NCBI RefSeq assembly: GCF_003347595.2
Contig: NZ_QCZK02000030.1
Coordinates: 21,657-85,656 of the forward strand
Direction: 5' to 3'
From: Botryobacter ruber
Lineage (GTDB): Bacteria; Bacteroidota; Bacteroidia; Cytophagales; Hymenobacteraceae
Length of the DNA stretch: 64,000 nucleotides
Made by a program: the position numbers and the translations under genes. Positions 9,468 through 19,188 of the stretch are shown here, piece by piece. Every line of letters starts with the position of its first letter. Positions within the stretch are counted from its first letter, which is position 1. Below the pieces are notes generated by a model, which did not search any database, was not told the DNA's origin, and saw nothing but the letters and a program-made list of their open reading frames with translations.

Positions 9468-12400
9468 TTAAAATTTAACATTGGTACCAAAATTAAAGAT
9501 ACGAACCTGCGGATACTGCGAGAAGTTACCCGTCATGCTGGCTCTTTCTGGATCGCCGCCTTCGTAATCTGTCCAGGTAAGCAGGTTGTCACCTGAAAAG
9601 TACACACTCAGCTCTTTCATTTTCAGGCGGGATGTGATGGCGTTTGGTATAGTGTAAGAAAGCATCACATTTTTCATTCGCAGATACGAAGCATCCTTTA
9701 GGTAATAAGTAGAACCTGTATAACTTGATACCCCCGGATGGTTTCCGGCTATATAAAGGGCAGGCAACTCATTGGTTGGGTTCTCAGGGGTCCAGGCATT
9801 GCGCCATTTGGTAGTTGGGGCAGTTCCCTGCATAAACGGATCTACACCCCAGTTATTAACCCGTGCTTTCAGGCCCTGCACTCCCTGGAAGAAAGCAGTC
9901 AGTTGGAATCCTTTATAGCCAGCGTTAAACCCGAAGGAATAGGTATAATCCGGATAAGCACCACCAACCACAATGCGGTCGTCGCCATTCACTTTCCCGT
10001 CGCCATTCTGGTCTTTAATTTTCAGGTCTCCTGGTTGAGGATTCTTGTTTCCTTCGTACTCAGGCAACTTAGATTTCTTATTTTCATCGAAATCACTTTC
10101 CTGCATTATACCAATCCACTCGTACAAATAGTGAGCATCAAAAGCATAACCTACCTCCCTGATGGAACTTCCTTTAGAGGGTACCGGAATTTCCAGCACC
10201 TCGTTCTTAGCCGTTGAGATCAGGAAATTGGCACCGTACGACACTTCTCCTATTTTATTCTGGTGAGTAAGATCCAGTTCAATACCAGTACTTCTCATTT
10301 TACCGATATTTTGTGTCGGGCTGCTTAGGCCCAGGCTGTAAGGTACCGGCTGCCCCGCCAGAATATCGTAAGATGTTTTCCGGAACCAATCAAACGAAAC
10401 GCCCAGCAAACCTCTGCTTAACGCGAAGTCTAAACCATAATCAACAATTCTGGTAGATTCCCACACAAGGCTTTTATCCCTAAGCTGGTTTACCACACCC
10501 CCCTGCTGTAAGGAGGTATTGCCAAATGGGTAAGCTGTATTGATTGAAATAATGTCCTGGTAAGCATATGTTCCAATGTTCTGGTTTCCCAGTGTACCAT
10601 AAGAAGCTCTAAATTTCAGCAGGTCAACCCAATTTACGTTATCCTTAAAAAAGCTTTCATCCGATACCAGCCATCCGGCGGAAACAGAAGGAAAAAGTCC
10701 CCAACGGTAACCTGGCGAAACCCTGGACGTACCGTCATAACGGAGATTTGTTTCCAGCAGGTACTTGCCCTTATAGTTGTAATTCACGCGACCGAAATAA
10801 GAACGTAAGGCCCATTCTTCAGGTCCGGGAAGCCCAGGCAGACGCGGATGGGTAAAGAACAGCGACTGGTTTTCTGTAGTGTAGCCTGTAAGTTCATCCA
10901 GCACCGGAGCAACCGAATTAATCCGCCTTGCTCTCAAGGCCTGCTGCCTGTAGGAAATCTGCTCATAGCCTGCCAATGCATTCAGGTTATGGTCAGCGCC
11001 AAACTTTGTTTCGTAGGTTAGAGTGGAGAACAGTGTCGGCGTTATATCCTTTGCATACTGATCGGTGACACCTAACACATCCGGTCCATACGTAGCCATT
11101 TTATAGTCACCGGTTTCAGGATCTTTTTCCTGTAACAAATAAGCCTTGTAAGGCACCTGGTGCATTTTATAAAATTCATCTACATAGTTCACTGCCACTT
11201 TAGACGACCAGGTTAACCCTTTGAACGGCTTGATATCGATATACGCCTGCCCGTTCAGGTTGTACTCTTTACTGTTCTGGTTACCCATGGCGTAGTATTC
11301 CTGCGGATTACGGTTTCTACCTTCCGTCTGGTAAGCTCTTGATACAATTCTGCCACTGCCATCGGGCAGGAACGGCCCATAAAGCGGACCGGTTGCATAA
11401 ATCGACAAGGCCATACCTTCACCTGTAAACGGTGGTTCCTTACGATCTTTGTAGGTGAGGTTCATGGTAGTTCCCACCGTTACATACTTACTTAAATCGG
11501 TGGCATAATTTAACAGGGCATTATACCTTTTAAAATTATAGCCTTTTATAAGCGCATCCTGGTCCAGGTATCCCAACGAGAGGTTATAGACACTGTTTTC
11601 TCCCCCACCCGACACGGATAAACTGTGGTTGGTAACGGTAGCAGGATTTATGTAATAGTCAATCGCATCGAAGTTAGGATACTGCGGATTTCCATTAGAA
11701 TTTCTGTACTTTTCAATATCCGCCGGGTCGTATTTGAACGCAACGCCAGACCTTTCCGCTGCCTGATTATACATCTCCATATACTCAGCGGAGTTGGTTA
11801 TCAGATCGGGCAGAGCGGTAGCTACGTGCCTGGCTACATTGGCCCGGTAACTAACTGTAGGCTGGCCTTTTTTGCCTTTTTTGGTTGTTACCAGGATAAC
11901 GCCGTTCGCAGCCCTCGATCCATAAATAGAAGCAGAAGCTGCATCTTTCAACACCGAAACGCTTTCTATATCATCCGGTGAGAGGTTGTTAAAGGAACCG
12001 GCAACTCCGTCAATCAAAACCAGGGGAGCAGAACTACCACCAAACGTTCCACGACCGCGAATCAGGAAATTTGGATTGTCGCGCCCAGGTTCTCCTGAAG
12101 GCTGTGTTACCTGCAGGCCCGTCACCCGGCCTTGCAGCAGGTTGGCGGCGTTGGGCGCAGGTCTTTCTGTTAGTGTTTTGCCTGAAACAGAGGCCACTGA
12201 ACCAGTCAGGTTAACTTTTCGCTGGGTACCGTAGCCAACTACAACCAACTCTTCCAGGGCTTTGGCATCGGGAGCCAGGGTAACATTTACAGTAGCCCGG
12301 TTATTTACCGGTATTTCCTGTGTTGTGTAACCCACAAAGGAGATCACCAGTGTGCCGTTCCCATCCGGAACAGCGAGCGAGAAGTCCCCGGCAATATCTG

Positions 12401-12674
12401 TAACAGTCCCGTTGGAGGTTCCTTTCAGCATAACCGTTACCCCAGGCAGTCCCTGTCCTTTTTCATCGAGAATTCTTCCTGACACACGCTGACTCTGCAC
12501 AGCCGAAACGCCGGCAATGTTTGAGTCGCGCAGCCCCAGAGATGCCAATACTTTTTCCTGCTTATTTACGGCAAGATGTCCTGCAGACGCCAAATCCTGC
12601 CCTAAGCTCATTTGCCACGTTCCCAGCAACACGCATGGGAGCAGCAGTCTTTTTAATGGGTACACTGTTCTCAT
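9468..12674 (-). CDS. SusC/RagA TonB-dependent outer-membrane transporter, pair 1
   Basis: The chosen start gives a 1068-residue protein beginning MRTVYPLKRLLLPCVLLGTW, almost the same signal peptide as the susC at 22703..26005; the open frame extends 22 codons further upstream but through a strong leader hairpin. Domains in order: signal peptide (to about residue 25), CarboxypepD_reg-like domain (VSGRILDEKGQGLPGVTV to VTLAPDAKALEE), TonB box/plug (LVVVGYGTQRKVNLTGSVAS, then DIESVSVLKDAASASIYGSR and ANGVILVTTKKGKKGQP), and the beta-barrel ending in aromatic-rich FNFGTNVKF. It imports oligosaccharides across the outer membrane using TonB energy, with the downstream SusD. A promoter lies about 415 bp upstream, leaving a long structured leader. 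Confidence 0.95.
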   Translation of the reverse strand: MRTVYPLKRLLLPCVLLGTWQMSLGQDLASAGHLAVNKQEKVLASLGLRDSNIAGVSAVQSQRVSGRILDEKGQGLPGVTVMLKGTSNGTVTDIAGDFSLAVPDGNGTLVISFVGYTTQEIPVNNRATVNVTLAPDAKALEELVVVGYGTQRKVNLTGSVASVSGKTLTERPAPNAANLLQGRVTGLQVTQPSGEPGRDNPNFLIRGRGTFGGSSAPLVLIDGVAGSFNNLSPDDIESVSVLKDAASASIYGSRAANGVILVTTKKGKKGQPTVSYRANVARHVATALPDLITNSAEYMEMYNQAAERSGVAFKYDPADIEKYRNSNGNPQYPNFDAIDYYINPATVTNHSLSVSGGGENSVYNLSLGYLDQDALIKGYNFKRYNALLNYATDLSKYVTVGTTMNLTYKDRKEPPFTGEGMALSIYATGPLYGPFLPDGSGRIVSRAYQTEGRNRNPQEYYAMGNQNSKEYNLNGQAYIDIKPFKGLTWSSKVAVNYVDEFYKMHQVPYKAYLLQEKDPETGDYKMATYGPDVLGVTDQYAKDITPTLFSTLTYETKFGADHNLNALAGYEQISYRQQALRARRINSVAPVLDELTGYTTENQSLFFTHPRLPGLPGPEEWALRSYFGRVNYNYKGKYLLETNLRYDGTSRVSPGYRWGLFPSVSAGWLVSDESFFKDNVNWVDLLKFRASYGTLGNQNIGTYAYQDIISINTAYPFGNTSLQQGGVVNQLRDKSLVWESTRIVDYGLDFALSRGLLGVSFDWFRKTSYDILAGQPVPYSLGLSSPTQNIGKMRSTGIELDLTHQNKIGEVSYGANFLISTAKNEVLEIPVPSKGSSIREVGYAFDAHYLYEWIGIMQESDFDENKKSKLPEYEGNKNPQPGDLKIKDQNGDGKVNGDDRIVVGGAYPDYTYSFGFNAGYKGFQLTAFFQGVQGLKARVNNWGVDPFMQGTAPTTKWRNAWTPENPTNELPALYIAGNHPGVSSYTGSTYYLKDASYLRMKNVMLSYTIPNAITSRLKMKELSVYFSGDNLLTWTDYEGGDPERASMTGNFSQYPQVRIFNFGTNVKF

Positions 12675-12714
12675 AGAATCCTTATTTATGAAACAAAAAA
12701 TTTTAAAACCACAG

Positions 12715-12745
12715 CCCGGATGCACTACCTGCCAGTGCATTCGGG
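12715..12745 (-). promoter_or_regulatory. Stable leader hairpin ahead of susC pair 1
   Basis: Arms CCCGGATGCACT and AGTGCATTCGGG pair almost perfectly (one G-T pair) around a 7-nt loop, ending about 40 nt before the start codon. There is no following T-run, so it looks like an RNA structure rather than a terminator. Confidence 0.55.
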
Positions 12746-12816
12746 GAAAAATGCCTGTATCTTTCTTCTGACCAAATCAGTTTAAAGCCACTCAAGCAGC
12801 AAAACCACCTCTCAAT

Positions 12817-12860
12817 AAAGACAATATTCTCCCTCCGCTATTTACATAGCTATCCTGTTC
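12817..12860 (-). promoter_or_regulatory. Conserved susC leader block, copy 1
   Basis: About 44 nt that match 26152..26196 in the leader of another susC at most positions. Plus-strand shared pieces are ACAATATT, CCCTC, GCTAT, ACATAGCTATCCTGTT. GCTAT and ATAGC can pair as a small hairpin. The distance to the dyad is about 84 nt in both leaders. Confidence 0.6.
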
Positions 12861-12944
12861 CTGTGCAGCGGCACAACCTACACCTCCCTTAAAAAATTAT
12901 TGATTATTTAGCTGTAAATCTCAACTCCTTCAGATTCTTACTCT

Positions 12945-12958
12945 AACTAACGTTTGTT
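12945..12958. promoter_or_regulatory. Dyad operator candidate, best copy
   Basis: AACTAACGTTTGTT fits the palindrome AACNAACGTTNGTT perfectly apart from the two free positions. It lies in the susC pair 1 leader, about 130 nt downstream of the -7 box. Confidence 0.6.
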
Positions 12959-12971
12959 TCGGATGCATTTT

Positions 12972-13000
12972 AAAAAAAATGCTGCACCTCTTACAGCATT
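12972..13000 (-). promoter_or_regulatory. Leader hairpin with U-tract (possible attenuator), susC pair 1
   Basis: On the minus strand AATGCTG and CAGCATT pair around a 9-nt loop and are followed by eight T. This is an intrinsic-terminator layout placed between the promoter (13090) and the susC start (12674). A related hairpin lies in the pair 2 leader (18633..18657), again about 12-13 nt before the dyad. Confidence 0.5.
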
Positions 13001-13089
13001 CCACCACTAAAGTATCAGTTATTCTTCTTTTCTATTGATATGCGCAGGAAGCAGCACTTGTGCTTCTTTCAATAGCCCTTTGTGTAATT

Positions 13090-13118
13090 CAAAAGTAAAA
13101 AAATAATTCATATGTAAA
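13090..13118 (-). promoter_or_regulatory. Promoter of susCD pair 1
   Basis: Minus-strand -7 box TACTTTTG (13090..13097). The AT palindrome TTCATATGTAAA (13107..13118) is centred 15.5 bp from the box edge, the same spacing as at four other promoters in the window. Confidence 0.6.
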
Positions 13119-13233
13119 AATTTTTCAACTGATAATTATCAATTTTTTTTCTGGTTTAATACGTTCTTTTTCTCACCACTTTCCGGTATGTGTTTCAGGC
13201 TTCTCCATTCTGTGAGGAGCAGTTGGAAATAGC

Positions 13234-13386
13234 AGGACCTACAGTGGCTGTGGTGACTGCAGCAGCAGATTATTTCCTGGTAAAGCGACCGCCACCACTT
13301 GCGCAAAAGTGCTTTTCCTGGCGTCTACATCCTGCTGGCGCCTTTGGAACTTTGCTGCACCTGCCACCACAGCCTCTGCTCCTGCT
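13234..13386. repeat. Repeat family A, inverted pair of arms
   Basis: Forward arm 13234..13270 (core AGTGGCTGTGGTGACTGCAG) and inverted arm 13350..13386 (core CTGCCACCACAGCC) face each other across about 80 bp. The inverted arm runs straight into the terminator at 13396, and the same arm-plus-terminator combination recurs at 26717..26794. Confidence 0.75.
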
Positions 13387-13395
13387 CTTAAATAA

Positions 13396-13426
13396 AAAGA
13401 GGCATCCCTAGCTGGAATGCCTCTTT
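13396..13426 (-). terminator. Intrinsic terminator of susCD pair 2
   Basis: Arms AAAGAGGCATCC and GGAATGCCTCTTT with a 6-nt loop; on the minus strand the stem is followed by TTTTTATT. It is about 115 bp beyond the susD stop. Confidence 0.8.
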
Positions 13427-13540
13427 ATTCTTACTATCTGTTTCAGCCAATAGGCTTTCTGTCTCACCATTTCTGCATTAGTAGCTTTTTATATGTTTGT
13501 CAATGGTTATTACGATAGCCAATTTAATGAACAGAGAAGG

Positions 13541-15400
13541 TTAATACCCATTATTACCAAACTCTTCCGTATTAGAGATAGCATCAAGAAAAGATTGGGG
13601 TATTGGTCTTTTTGTGTGTTTAGACTCGTCAAAGTTTACAGCCACAACCGGATTAGTCTGCTCAAAATAACTTTTGGTAAGTCTACCTGTTCTCTTCAAA
13701 TCAATCCAACGCATGTGCTCGCCGGCAAGTTCTCTTGCCCTTTCCTTTAAAATGAAATCAATATCAATTTCCCCGGCAGAAACTATTTGCTCGGCTTCTC
13801 TTGAGGTGATTGCTGCTCTTTTCCTGATCACATTTACATATTCAGAAGCCTTAGCTTTATCATTGTTGTACAAGAGGGCAGCCTCTGCAGCAACCAGGTA
13901 AATGTCTCCTAAACGAATAATCGGAATATCTCCCAGCCAGTACTGGTTGCTTTGTACATAAAGCGGAGCAGAAAACTTTCTGAAAGCCGGATACACATTA
14001 ATCAGGTTTGGCTCATTGGGATACTGAGACGGATCTTTATAAGCATTTGTTCCAGCTTCAAAAATATCGCTCGGGTCTACAACCAAATACGGCATTTTGC
14101 TTTTCTCCTCGGCAGGGATTGTCCAGTTTGGCGTAAAAACAGCCAATCCTGCATCGTTTGCCACATTTGTCTGTTCCTCCAGATTTAACTGGTAATAGTT
14201 AACATTTTGAGGAGCTTTCGCGATTGTATTCTTAATGGTGTAGCCAATTACCGAAGGATCTTTTTTATAGGTTGTTGCCATCGCTTCTGTAATCGTTTTA
14301 TTGGTAGCAGCATAAAACTTATACGTAAATGTTTCTGCAAACCGGGTATCTGCCGGATTTTCAACAGGCGTGAAAACGCTTGTTAACAGGTATTTACTTG
14401 GTCTTAGCATGCGGCTATTGGCTCGCCCATACAATAAGCTTTTATCACCGGTTCCCCATTCGGCACCTCTACCACCTAAATCAGGTAAATAATACTGTCT
14501 TGTACGGCCTCTGTTCCACCACTCCGGATTTAACCCCTGAATATGGTCGTTAGCCTGAAGAAACAGAAATTCGGAGTTATTCTTATTATTTTGCCCATCC
14601 CAGAGTTTGGAGTAACCCGATTTCGTATTGTCACTTAGATACAGGGCCGTTTCATATTTAGCCTGGTTGTTGATCAATTCTTCGGCAGTTTCTAAAGCGA
14701 GCTTTGCATATTCCTGCACTTCTCCTAACCGGGTTCTTTGCAAATAAGCTTTTGCAAGCAAAGCATAGGCTGCCTTTTTGGAAGCTCTACCCCGTAAATC
14801 TTGTCTGATAGGCAAGTGCTCCGTCGCAAATTTCAGATCTGAAATAATGAGGTCGTAAAACTCTTTTTCCGAACTACGCTTCGGGCTGTTATCTACACCA
14901 TCCACAATAGCTGATGTTTTCCTGAGTACAACTCCCCCAAAATTTTCTACGAGCATAAAGTTAGAGAAGGCTCTTAAGAAATAAGCCTCCGCCAGTTTTG
15001 CATTCAGAGCTTCCTGCGTATCATAACCTTCAACTTCCTTAGCATAATGAATGGCTGTGTTGCACAGGTTAATGGTGGAATAAGCAGTTCCCCATATTAC
15101 CCGCAGGTTACCATCTGTTGTGGTTAGCCTGTTATCGTAAAGGGCATACCCGGCGCCATTGTTACCGGTATTTTCCCAAAGATCCGTTCCTGCTTCTGTG
15201 GGAGATACGTAATCTACCTTCCCGTGCAGGAAGTAAAGATCAGCATAGCAGGCATTTATCAGACCTTCAAAACCTGCTGCTTTCGTATAAGATTTTTCCG
15301 TGGAAACAGTTGTCAGGTTTTCTTCATCCAAACTGCAGGAGGTTAACATACTCGCAGAAACTACTGCAAGGGATAAAACGATGGACTTAAATGTCTTCAT
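13541..15400 (-). CDS. SusD/RagB-family outer-membrane lipoprotein, pair 2
   Basis: The 619-residue product carries a SPII signal with Cys22 ([15 protein letters not shown]). SusD features include '[20 protein letters not shown]' (TPR helix), '[18 protein letters not shown]', '[18 protein letters not shown]', '[20 protein letters not shown]', and the C-terminal '[26 protein letters not shown]'. It is longer than pair 1 SusD and diverges strongly from it, so it probably binds a different glycan fragment. The gene starts 17 bp after the stop of susC pair 2 and is followed by a clear terminator, which closes the unit as a two-gene operon. It is expected on the outer-membrane surface. Confidence 0.94.
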   Translation of the reverse strand: MKTFKSIVLSLAVVSASMLTSCSLDEENLTTVSTEKSYTKAAGFEGLINACYADLYFLHGKVDYVSPTEAGTDLWENTGNNGAGYALYDNRLTTTDGNLRVIWGTAYSTINLCNTAIHYAKEVEGYDTQEALNAKLAEAYFLRAFSNFMLVENFGGVVLRKTSAIVDGVDNSPKRSSEKEFYDLIISDLKFATEHLPIRQDLRGRASKKAAYALLAKAYLQRTRLGEVQEYAKLALETAEELINNQAKYETALYLSDNTKSGYSKLWDGQNNKNNSEFLFLQANDHIQGLNPEWWNRGRTRQYYLPDLGGRGAEWGTGDKSLLYGRANSRMLRPSKYLLTSVFTPVENPADTRFAETFTYKFYAATNKTITEAMATTYKKDPSVIGYTIKNTIAKAPQNVNYYQLNLEEQTNVANDAGLAVFTPNWTIPAEEKSKMPYLVVDPSDIFEAGTNAYKDPSQYPNEPNLINVYPAFRKFSAPLYVQSNQYWLGDIPIIRLGDIYLVAAEAALLYNNDKAKASEYVNVIRKRAAITSREAEQIVSAGEIDIDFILKERARELAGEHMRWIDLKRTGRLTKSYFEQTNPVVAVNFDESKHTKRPIPQSFLDAISNTEEFGNNGY

Positions 15401-15417
15401 TATAATACTATTTATAT

Positions 15418-18400
15418 CTACAGAGATAAATTAACACCAAAAACTACTTGCTTGTACAATGGGAAAGAATCAGCACCACCACTTTCCGGGTCCACATTCT
15501 TTAATAAATGGCTTCGGGTAAAGATGAGCGGGTTATATGCCGTCCCATAAATACGCATTCTGCTGATGCCGAACTTGCTTCCAAGTTCTGTCGGCAGCGA
15601 GTAACCTAATGTGATGTTTTTAATTTTCAGATAGGACCCATCTACCAGCGTGAGCGCCGATTCGAACTGTGTGTTAAACCCACCACCTGGTCTTGGGAAG
15701 TCATTTGTCGGGTTATCAGGCATCCAGTAATCATAGGTAGCCGGTTGCGCCACTCTGTTCCAGTATCCCAACACCTGGGCATTAACCATTTGTCCGTACC
15801 GGGCAGTCGTAAACACCGTCAGGTCAAAGTTTCTGTACTTAACCGTATTCTGGAAGCCAAAGAACCACTTGGGAACGCTGTTGCCTACAATCATTCTGTC
15901 TTTGGCTGAATAAGTATGCACGCCGCCATCGGACACGCCATCTGCATCGAACTGCTCTACTGTCTGCAGTTTAATGTCACCTGGCTTTGCACCGTATTTA
16001 GCGGCTTCATCCTCTTCGCCAAGCTGCCAGATACCCGTTTTTTTGTATCCATAGAAAACGCCTCGTGCAGGGTGACCAATAAACAGGTTCTCTGAAACCA
16101 GCTCAGCCACTGTTAACTTGCCCAGATCAATGTCAACTAATCTTTCCACTGCAGTGGTAAAGGTGAAAGAAGAGTTCCATTGGAAATTTGTCGTTTCTAT
16201 ATTCCTGGTTCCTACCGTAAACTCCCATCCTTTATTCTCGGAGGTAGCAATATTGGAGGTTTTCTTGTATGGCGTTTTAGAGTCGTATCCTCCCGAACTT
16301 GTCGGTAATCTTCTGTCCCACAAAATACCGGTTGTTCTGGTCTGGTAATATTCAGCGCTAAAATCAATTCTGTTTTTGAATACAGATAAATCCAGACCAA
16401 AGTTAGTGTTAGCAGAACGTTCCCAGGTAAGGTCCGGGTTTGTGATGTGCTCGGTTGGAGTATACACCGGCAGTGCCGCACCTCCGCCTAACGAGAGATT
16501 GGCTGTTTTCGTAGCGGTTCTTGTAAGGCTCACATAGGGGTCGATAGAGGCCAGACCAGAAATACCATAACCAGCTCTTAACTTCATGTTATCCAGCCAG
16601 GACTTGGTGCCTTGCATAAACCCTTCGTCGCTGATCCACCAGGCCACGGAAGCAGAAGGGAAAGAGGACCATTTATTGCCATCTGCCAGCTGAGACACAC
16701 CGTCCCAACGGTTTGTCAGCTGGAACAAATATTTCCCTTTAAAGCTATAGTTAAACCTTCCTGCAAAAGACATTCTTTTGGTCTGGCTGTAGTCGTTGCT
16801 GCGATTGCTGATGTTCTGCACAGCAGCCATGTTGTAGAACAGGAAATCGTCGTAATCCAGCCCTGTACCGGCAATGGAGGCTCCTTCCCTTCTGCTGTCA
16901 GCCCACGAAGTAATCCCTGTTAATCCGATCTGATGGTCCTTCAAAAGGGTGGCGTTGTAGTTCAGGATATTCTCCCAGATATAGCTATAGTTAAAGCCTG
17001 TGCTATAAGCTGCTTCAGATGCTACTTTTCCTTCAGAAAGTAAGTTGTAAGAGTTCCTGTTTGCAAAGTTTCCTGCACGGCTACCAGACAGGTTCGTACC
17101 GAAGTTTGACCTAAAGGAAAGGTTCTTAACCGGAGTAAACTCTACATAAGGGTTAAACTGGATGTTAAAGCTTCTGGATTGGTTCGCAAAAGCCCCTGGA
17201 TAATTGTTTGCCAGGATGCTGACATTATTCGCATCGCCTTCTATGGGGAACAGGCTCACGGTGCCATCTTCGTTATAGGGCATACCCAGCGGATACACAC
17301 TATATGCCTTGTTAACACGGCTGTTGGTTGAATTGCTGCTGCGATAATTTAAGATGGATTGAAAACCTGCCTTAAACGCTTTGTTGAACTTTAAATCAAT
17401 ACCACCCCTGGAATTATACATATCGACTTTGTCGTTTTTATAAATTCCTTTTTCGCCGATGTAGCCCAGCGACAGGTAGGCCTGCGCCGTTTCGGTGCCT
17501 CCTCTTACCGAGAAGTGGTGGTTTTGCTGCGTTCCTGTCTGCAGCGTCTCATCCACCCAATTTACCCACTGTCCCGACTCAATTGCTTTTTTTCCTGCCT
17601 CTGTAAAACCCAGATCGGTCAAGTCGGTGGCCTCGTAGCCTTTATCCATATAGAATTTATCTCTATGGTAGTTCAGCCATGCATCACCTGTAAGGGGCTT
17701 CGGGAAAGATGCGAATCCGTTAATGCCATAATAGCTGTTCACATCAATCTGCACTTTGCCTGCCTTTGCCTTTTTGGTTGTTATCATAATAACGCCGTTG
17801 GCACCAGCTGAACCATAAATTGCTGTTGAAGAAGCATCCTTCAACACATCAATGGACTCTATATCGTTCGGGTTCAGGTTATCGATACTGGAAGGAATAC
17901 CGTCCACAATGTAAAGTGGCGACTGGCTTGCGGTCAAAGACCTGTTTCCCCTTAAAAGAACCGAAGGAGAGCTTCCGGCTCTTCCTGATTCACGCTGTAT
18001 GTCCAACCCTGAAACCCTGCCCTGTAAAGCCTCCATTGGGCTACTAACCGGGCTAAGTGCAATTGCTTCTGCTTTAACTGAAGATACAGCACCTGTTAAG
18101 TCTCGCTTCCTGGTAGTACCGTACCCCACCACTACTACCTCCTCCAATGCGGAATTACTTTCTGCAAGCGTCACACTGATGTTTGTTCTTCCCTGCGTTG
18201 CTACCTCTTGTGTTGCATAGCCCAGATAACTAAAAACCAGTATTTCGTTTGCATTTGGTAGTGAAAGCCTGAAATTTCCGTTAACATCCGTTACAGTACC
18301 GGTATTGGTACCTTTAATTCTGACTGTTACACCGATCAGTGCTTCTCCTTTACTGTCTTTAACGGTACCAGTTACCTCTGCCTCTCTTTTACCTGGCTTA

Positions 18401-18540
18401 GAAACAGCATACTTCATTGTACTAAAATCCAGGTTTTCTGCCATACCTGAACATGGTGGAAAAAGGGCGATTAAAAAGAGCCCATAGGCCGCTTTTAACA
18501 CTTTACCCTTCCTTCCCGGGCTTTGTAAAGTTGACTTCAT
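15418..18540 (-). CDS. SusC/RagA TonB-dependent outer-membrane transporter, pair 2
   Basis: The 1040-residue product has a signal-like N-terminus ([20 protein letters not shown]), a CarboxypepD_reg-like domain ([20 protein letters not shown] to [12 protein letters not shown]), a TonB-box/plug ([59 protein letters not shown]), and a beta-barrel ending VVFGVNLSL. It forms the outer-membrane channel for pair 2. The signal peptide differs from those of pairs 1 and 3. Its promoter lies about 230 bp upstream and the leader contains the dyad and a hairpin with U-tract, so the unit shares cis signals with the other susC genes in spite of the divergent protein. Confidence 0.94.
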   Translation of the reverse strand: MKSTLQSPGRKGKVLKAAYGLFLIALFPPCSGMAENLDFSTMKYAVSKPGKREAEVTGTVKDSKGEALIGVTVRIKGTNTGTVTDVNGNFRLSLPNANEILVFSYLGYATQEVATQGRTNISVTLAESNSALEEVVVVGYGTTRKRDLTGAVSSVKAEAIALSPVSSPMEALQGRVSGLDIQRESGRAGSSPSVLLRGNRSLTASQSPLYIVDGIPSSIDNLNPNDIESIDVLKDASSTAIYGSAGANGVIMITTKKAKAGKVQIDVNSYYGINGFASFPKPLTGDAWLNYHRDKFYMDKGYEATDLTDLGFTEAGKKAIESGQWVNWVDETLQTGTQQNHHFSVRGGTETAQAYLSLGYIGEKGIYKNDKVDMYNSRGGIDLKFNKAFKAGFQSILNYRSSNSTNSRVNKAYSVYPLGMPYNEDGTVSLFPIEGDANNVSILANNYPGAFANQSRSFNIQFNPYVEFTPVKNLSFRSNFGTNLSGSRAGNFANRNSYNLLSEGKVASEAAYSTGFNYSYIWENILNYNATLLKDHQIGLTGITSWADSRREGASIAGTGLDYDDFLFYNMAAVQNISNRSNDYSQTKRMSFAGRFNYSFKGKYLFQLTNRWDGVSQLADGNKWSSFPSASVAWWISDEGFMQGTKSWLDNMKLRAGYGISGLASIDPYVSLTRTATKTANLSLGGGAALPVYTPTEHITNPDLTWERSANTNFGLDLSVFKNRIDFSAEYYQTRTTGILWDRRLPTSSGGYDSKTPYKKTSNIATSENKGWEFTVGTRNIETTNFQWNSSFTFTTAVERLVDIDLGKLTVAELVSENLFIGHPARGVFYGYKKTGIWQLGEEDEAAKYGAKPGDIKLQTVEQFDADGVSDGGVHTYSAKDRMIVGNSVPKWFFGFQNTVKYRNFDLTVFTTARYGQMVNAQVLGYWNRVAQPATYDYWMPDNPTNDFPRPGGGFNTQFESALTLVDGSYLKIKNITLGYSLPTELGSKFGISRMRIYGTAYNPLIFTRSHLLKNVDPESGGADSFPLYKQVVFGVNLSL

Positions 18541-18606
18541 TGTTTATTTGGTTTATTTGATAATGAGTATTTTTCTTCAGCAACCGAATTCAATGTTTAA
18601 ACATAT

Positions 18607-18620
18607 AACTAACATTAGTC
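18607..18620. promoter_or_regulatory. Dyad operator candidate in susC pair 2 leader
   Basis: AACTAACATTAGTC, close to AACNAACGTTNGTT with two deviations, about 150 nt downstream of the -7 box. Confidence 0.5.
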
Positions 18621-18632
18621 AATCTGACATAT

Positions 18633-18657
18633 AAAAAAAAGCTGTAGTATTTACAGC
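18633..18657 (-). promoter_or_regulatory. Leader hairpin with U-tract (possible attenuator), susC pair 2
   Basis: Minus-strand GCTGTA and TACAGC pair around 5 nt and are followed by eight T. It lies between the promoter and the susC start and is similar in sequence and position to the hairpin at 12972..13000. Confidence 0.5.
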
Positions 18658-18770
18658 ATAAAAAATTATAAATTGATTGCGATTTCTCTTATCTAGTTTA
18701 GTACATGGTTTAGACTGGCATGTGCAGGAGACAGCGCCTTACTTTGTCAAAAAGTGCACCTTAAAGTGTT

Positions 18771-18799
18771 CAAAAATAAAAGTTCTTTTTATATATAAA
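18771..18799 (-). promoter_or_regulatory. Promoter of susCD pair 2
   Basis: Minus-strand -7 box TATTTTTG (18771..18778) with the AT palindrome TTTATATATAAA (18788..18799) centred 15.5 bp from the box. Confidence 0.65.
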
Positions 18800-18927
18800 A
18801 AAATTCGCTGCTGAAATTTATTAATTTTTTTCTAATTTTTCTTAATCATTTTCCTCGCCTCTTCTCAGCATACATGTTATAACATGTAATTTATAACAGA
18901 AAGGGTAATTTGGGGAAAAAGGAAGTG

Positions 18928-19074
18928 CTACAGTGGCTGTGGTGACTGCAGCAGAACACTTTATTTGCAGCTACAGCAAGCTCCAGATGCAGCTCCAAGC
19001 ATGTTACTTGTTTCCCGACTACTTTCTGATGCCAATTTGATTTACTGCACCTGCCACCACATCCTCTGCTGTGC
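18928..19074. repeat. Repeat family A, inverted pair of arms
   Basis: Forward arm 18928..18957 (ACAGTGGCTGTGGTGACTGC) and inverted arm 19040..19074 (TGCACCTGCCACCACATCC) across about 80 bp, the same spacing as the pair at 13234..13386. Confidence 0.75.
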
Positions 19075-19123
19075 TTTATAAGAGGATGTATTACGAAAGA
19101 CAGGAATGGTGGAGAAAAAAAAA

Positions 19124-19160
19124 GAAGCTGCAAAGTCCCTATACAGGTATTTGCAGCTTC
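19124..19160 (-). terminator. Intrinsic terminator of the DUF3826 gene
   Basis: Perfect 11-bp stem GAAGCTGCAAA / TTTGCAGCTTC followed on the minus strand by nine T, 28 bp past the stop codon. Confidence 0.85.
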
Positions 19161-19188
19161 TCAATAATGTCAGCTTCGCGTAATAAAA

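Larger units (their letters stand above)
12675..13540. other. Long susC leader and repeat-rich spacer
   Basis: This 866-bp gap holds, in minus-strand order, the terminator of susCD pair 2, two inverted arms of repeat A, the susC pair 1 promoter, a leader hairpin with U-tract, the AACNAACGTTNGTT-like dyad, a conserved leader block and a hairpin close to the start codon. No gene is supported. The small frame at 13190..13411 is made of the repeat. Confidence 0.7.
18541..19188. other. Spacer with susC pair 2 promoter, attenuator-like hairpin and repeat A arms
   Basis: This 648-bp spacer contains the pair 2 promoter and leader elements, an inverted pair of repeat A arms, and the terminator of the DUF3826 gene. 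No gene is recognised. Confidence 0.7.

Noticed and set aside
12675..12740. 22-codon N-terminal extension of susC pair 1
   Set aside because: It would read through the strong leader hairpin and hide the signal peptide; the shorter start matches the start of susC pair 3 almost exactly.
13190..13411. Plus-strand 73-codon frame in the susC leader region
   Set aside because: It is composed of the two inverted repeat A arms and the sequence between them; no protein-like content outside the repeat.
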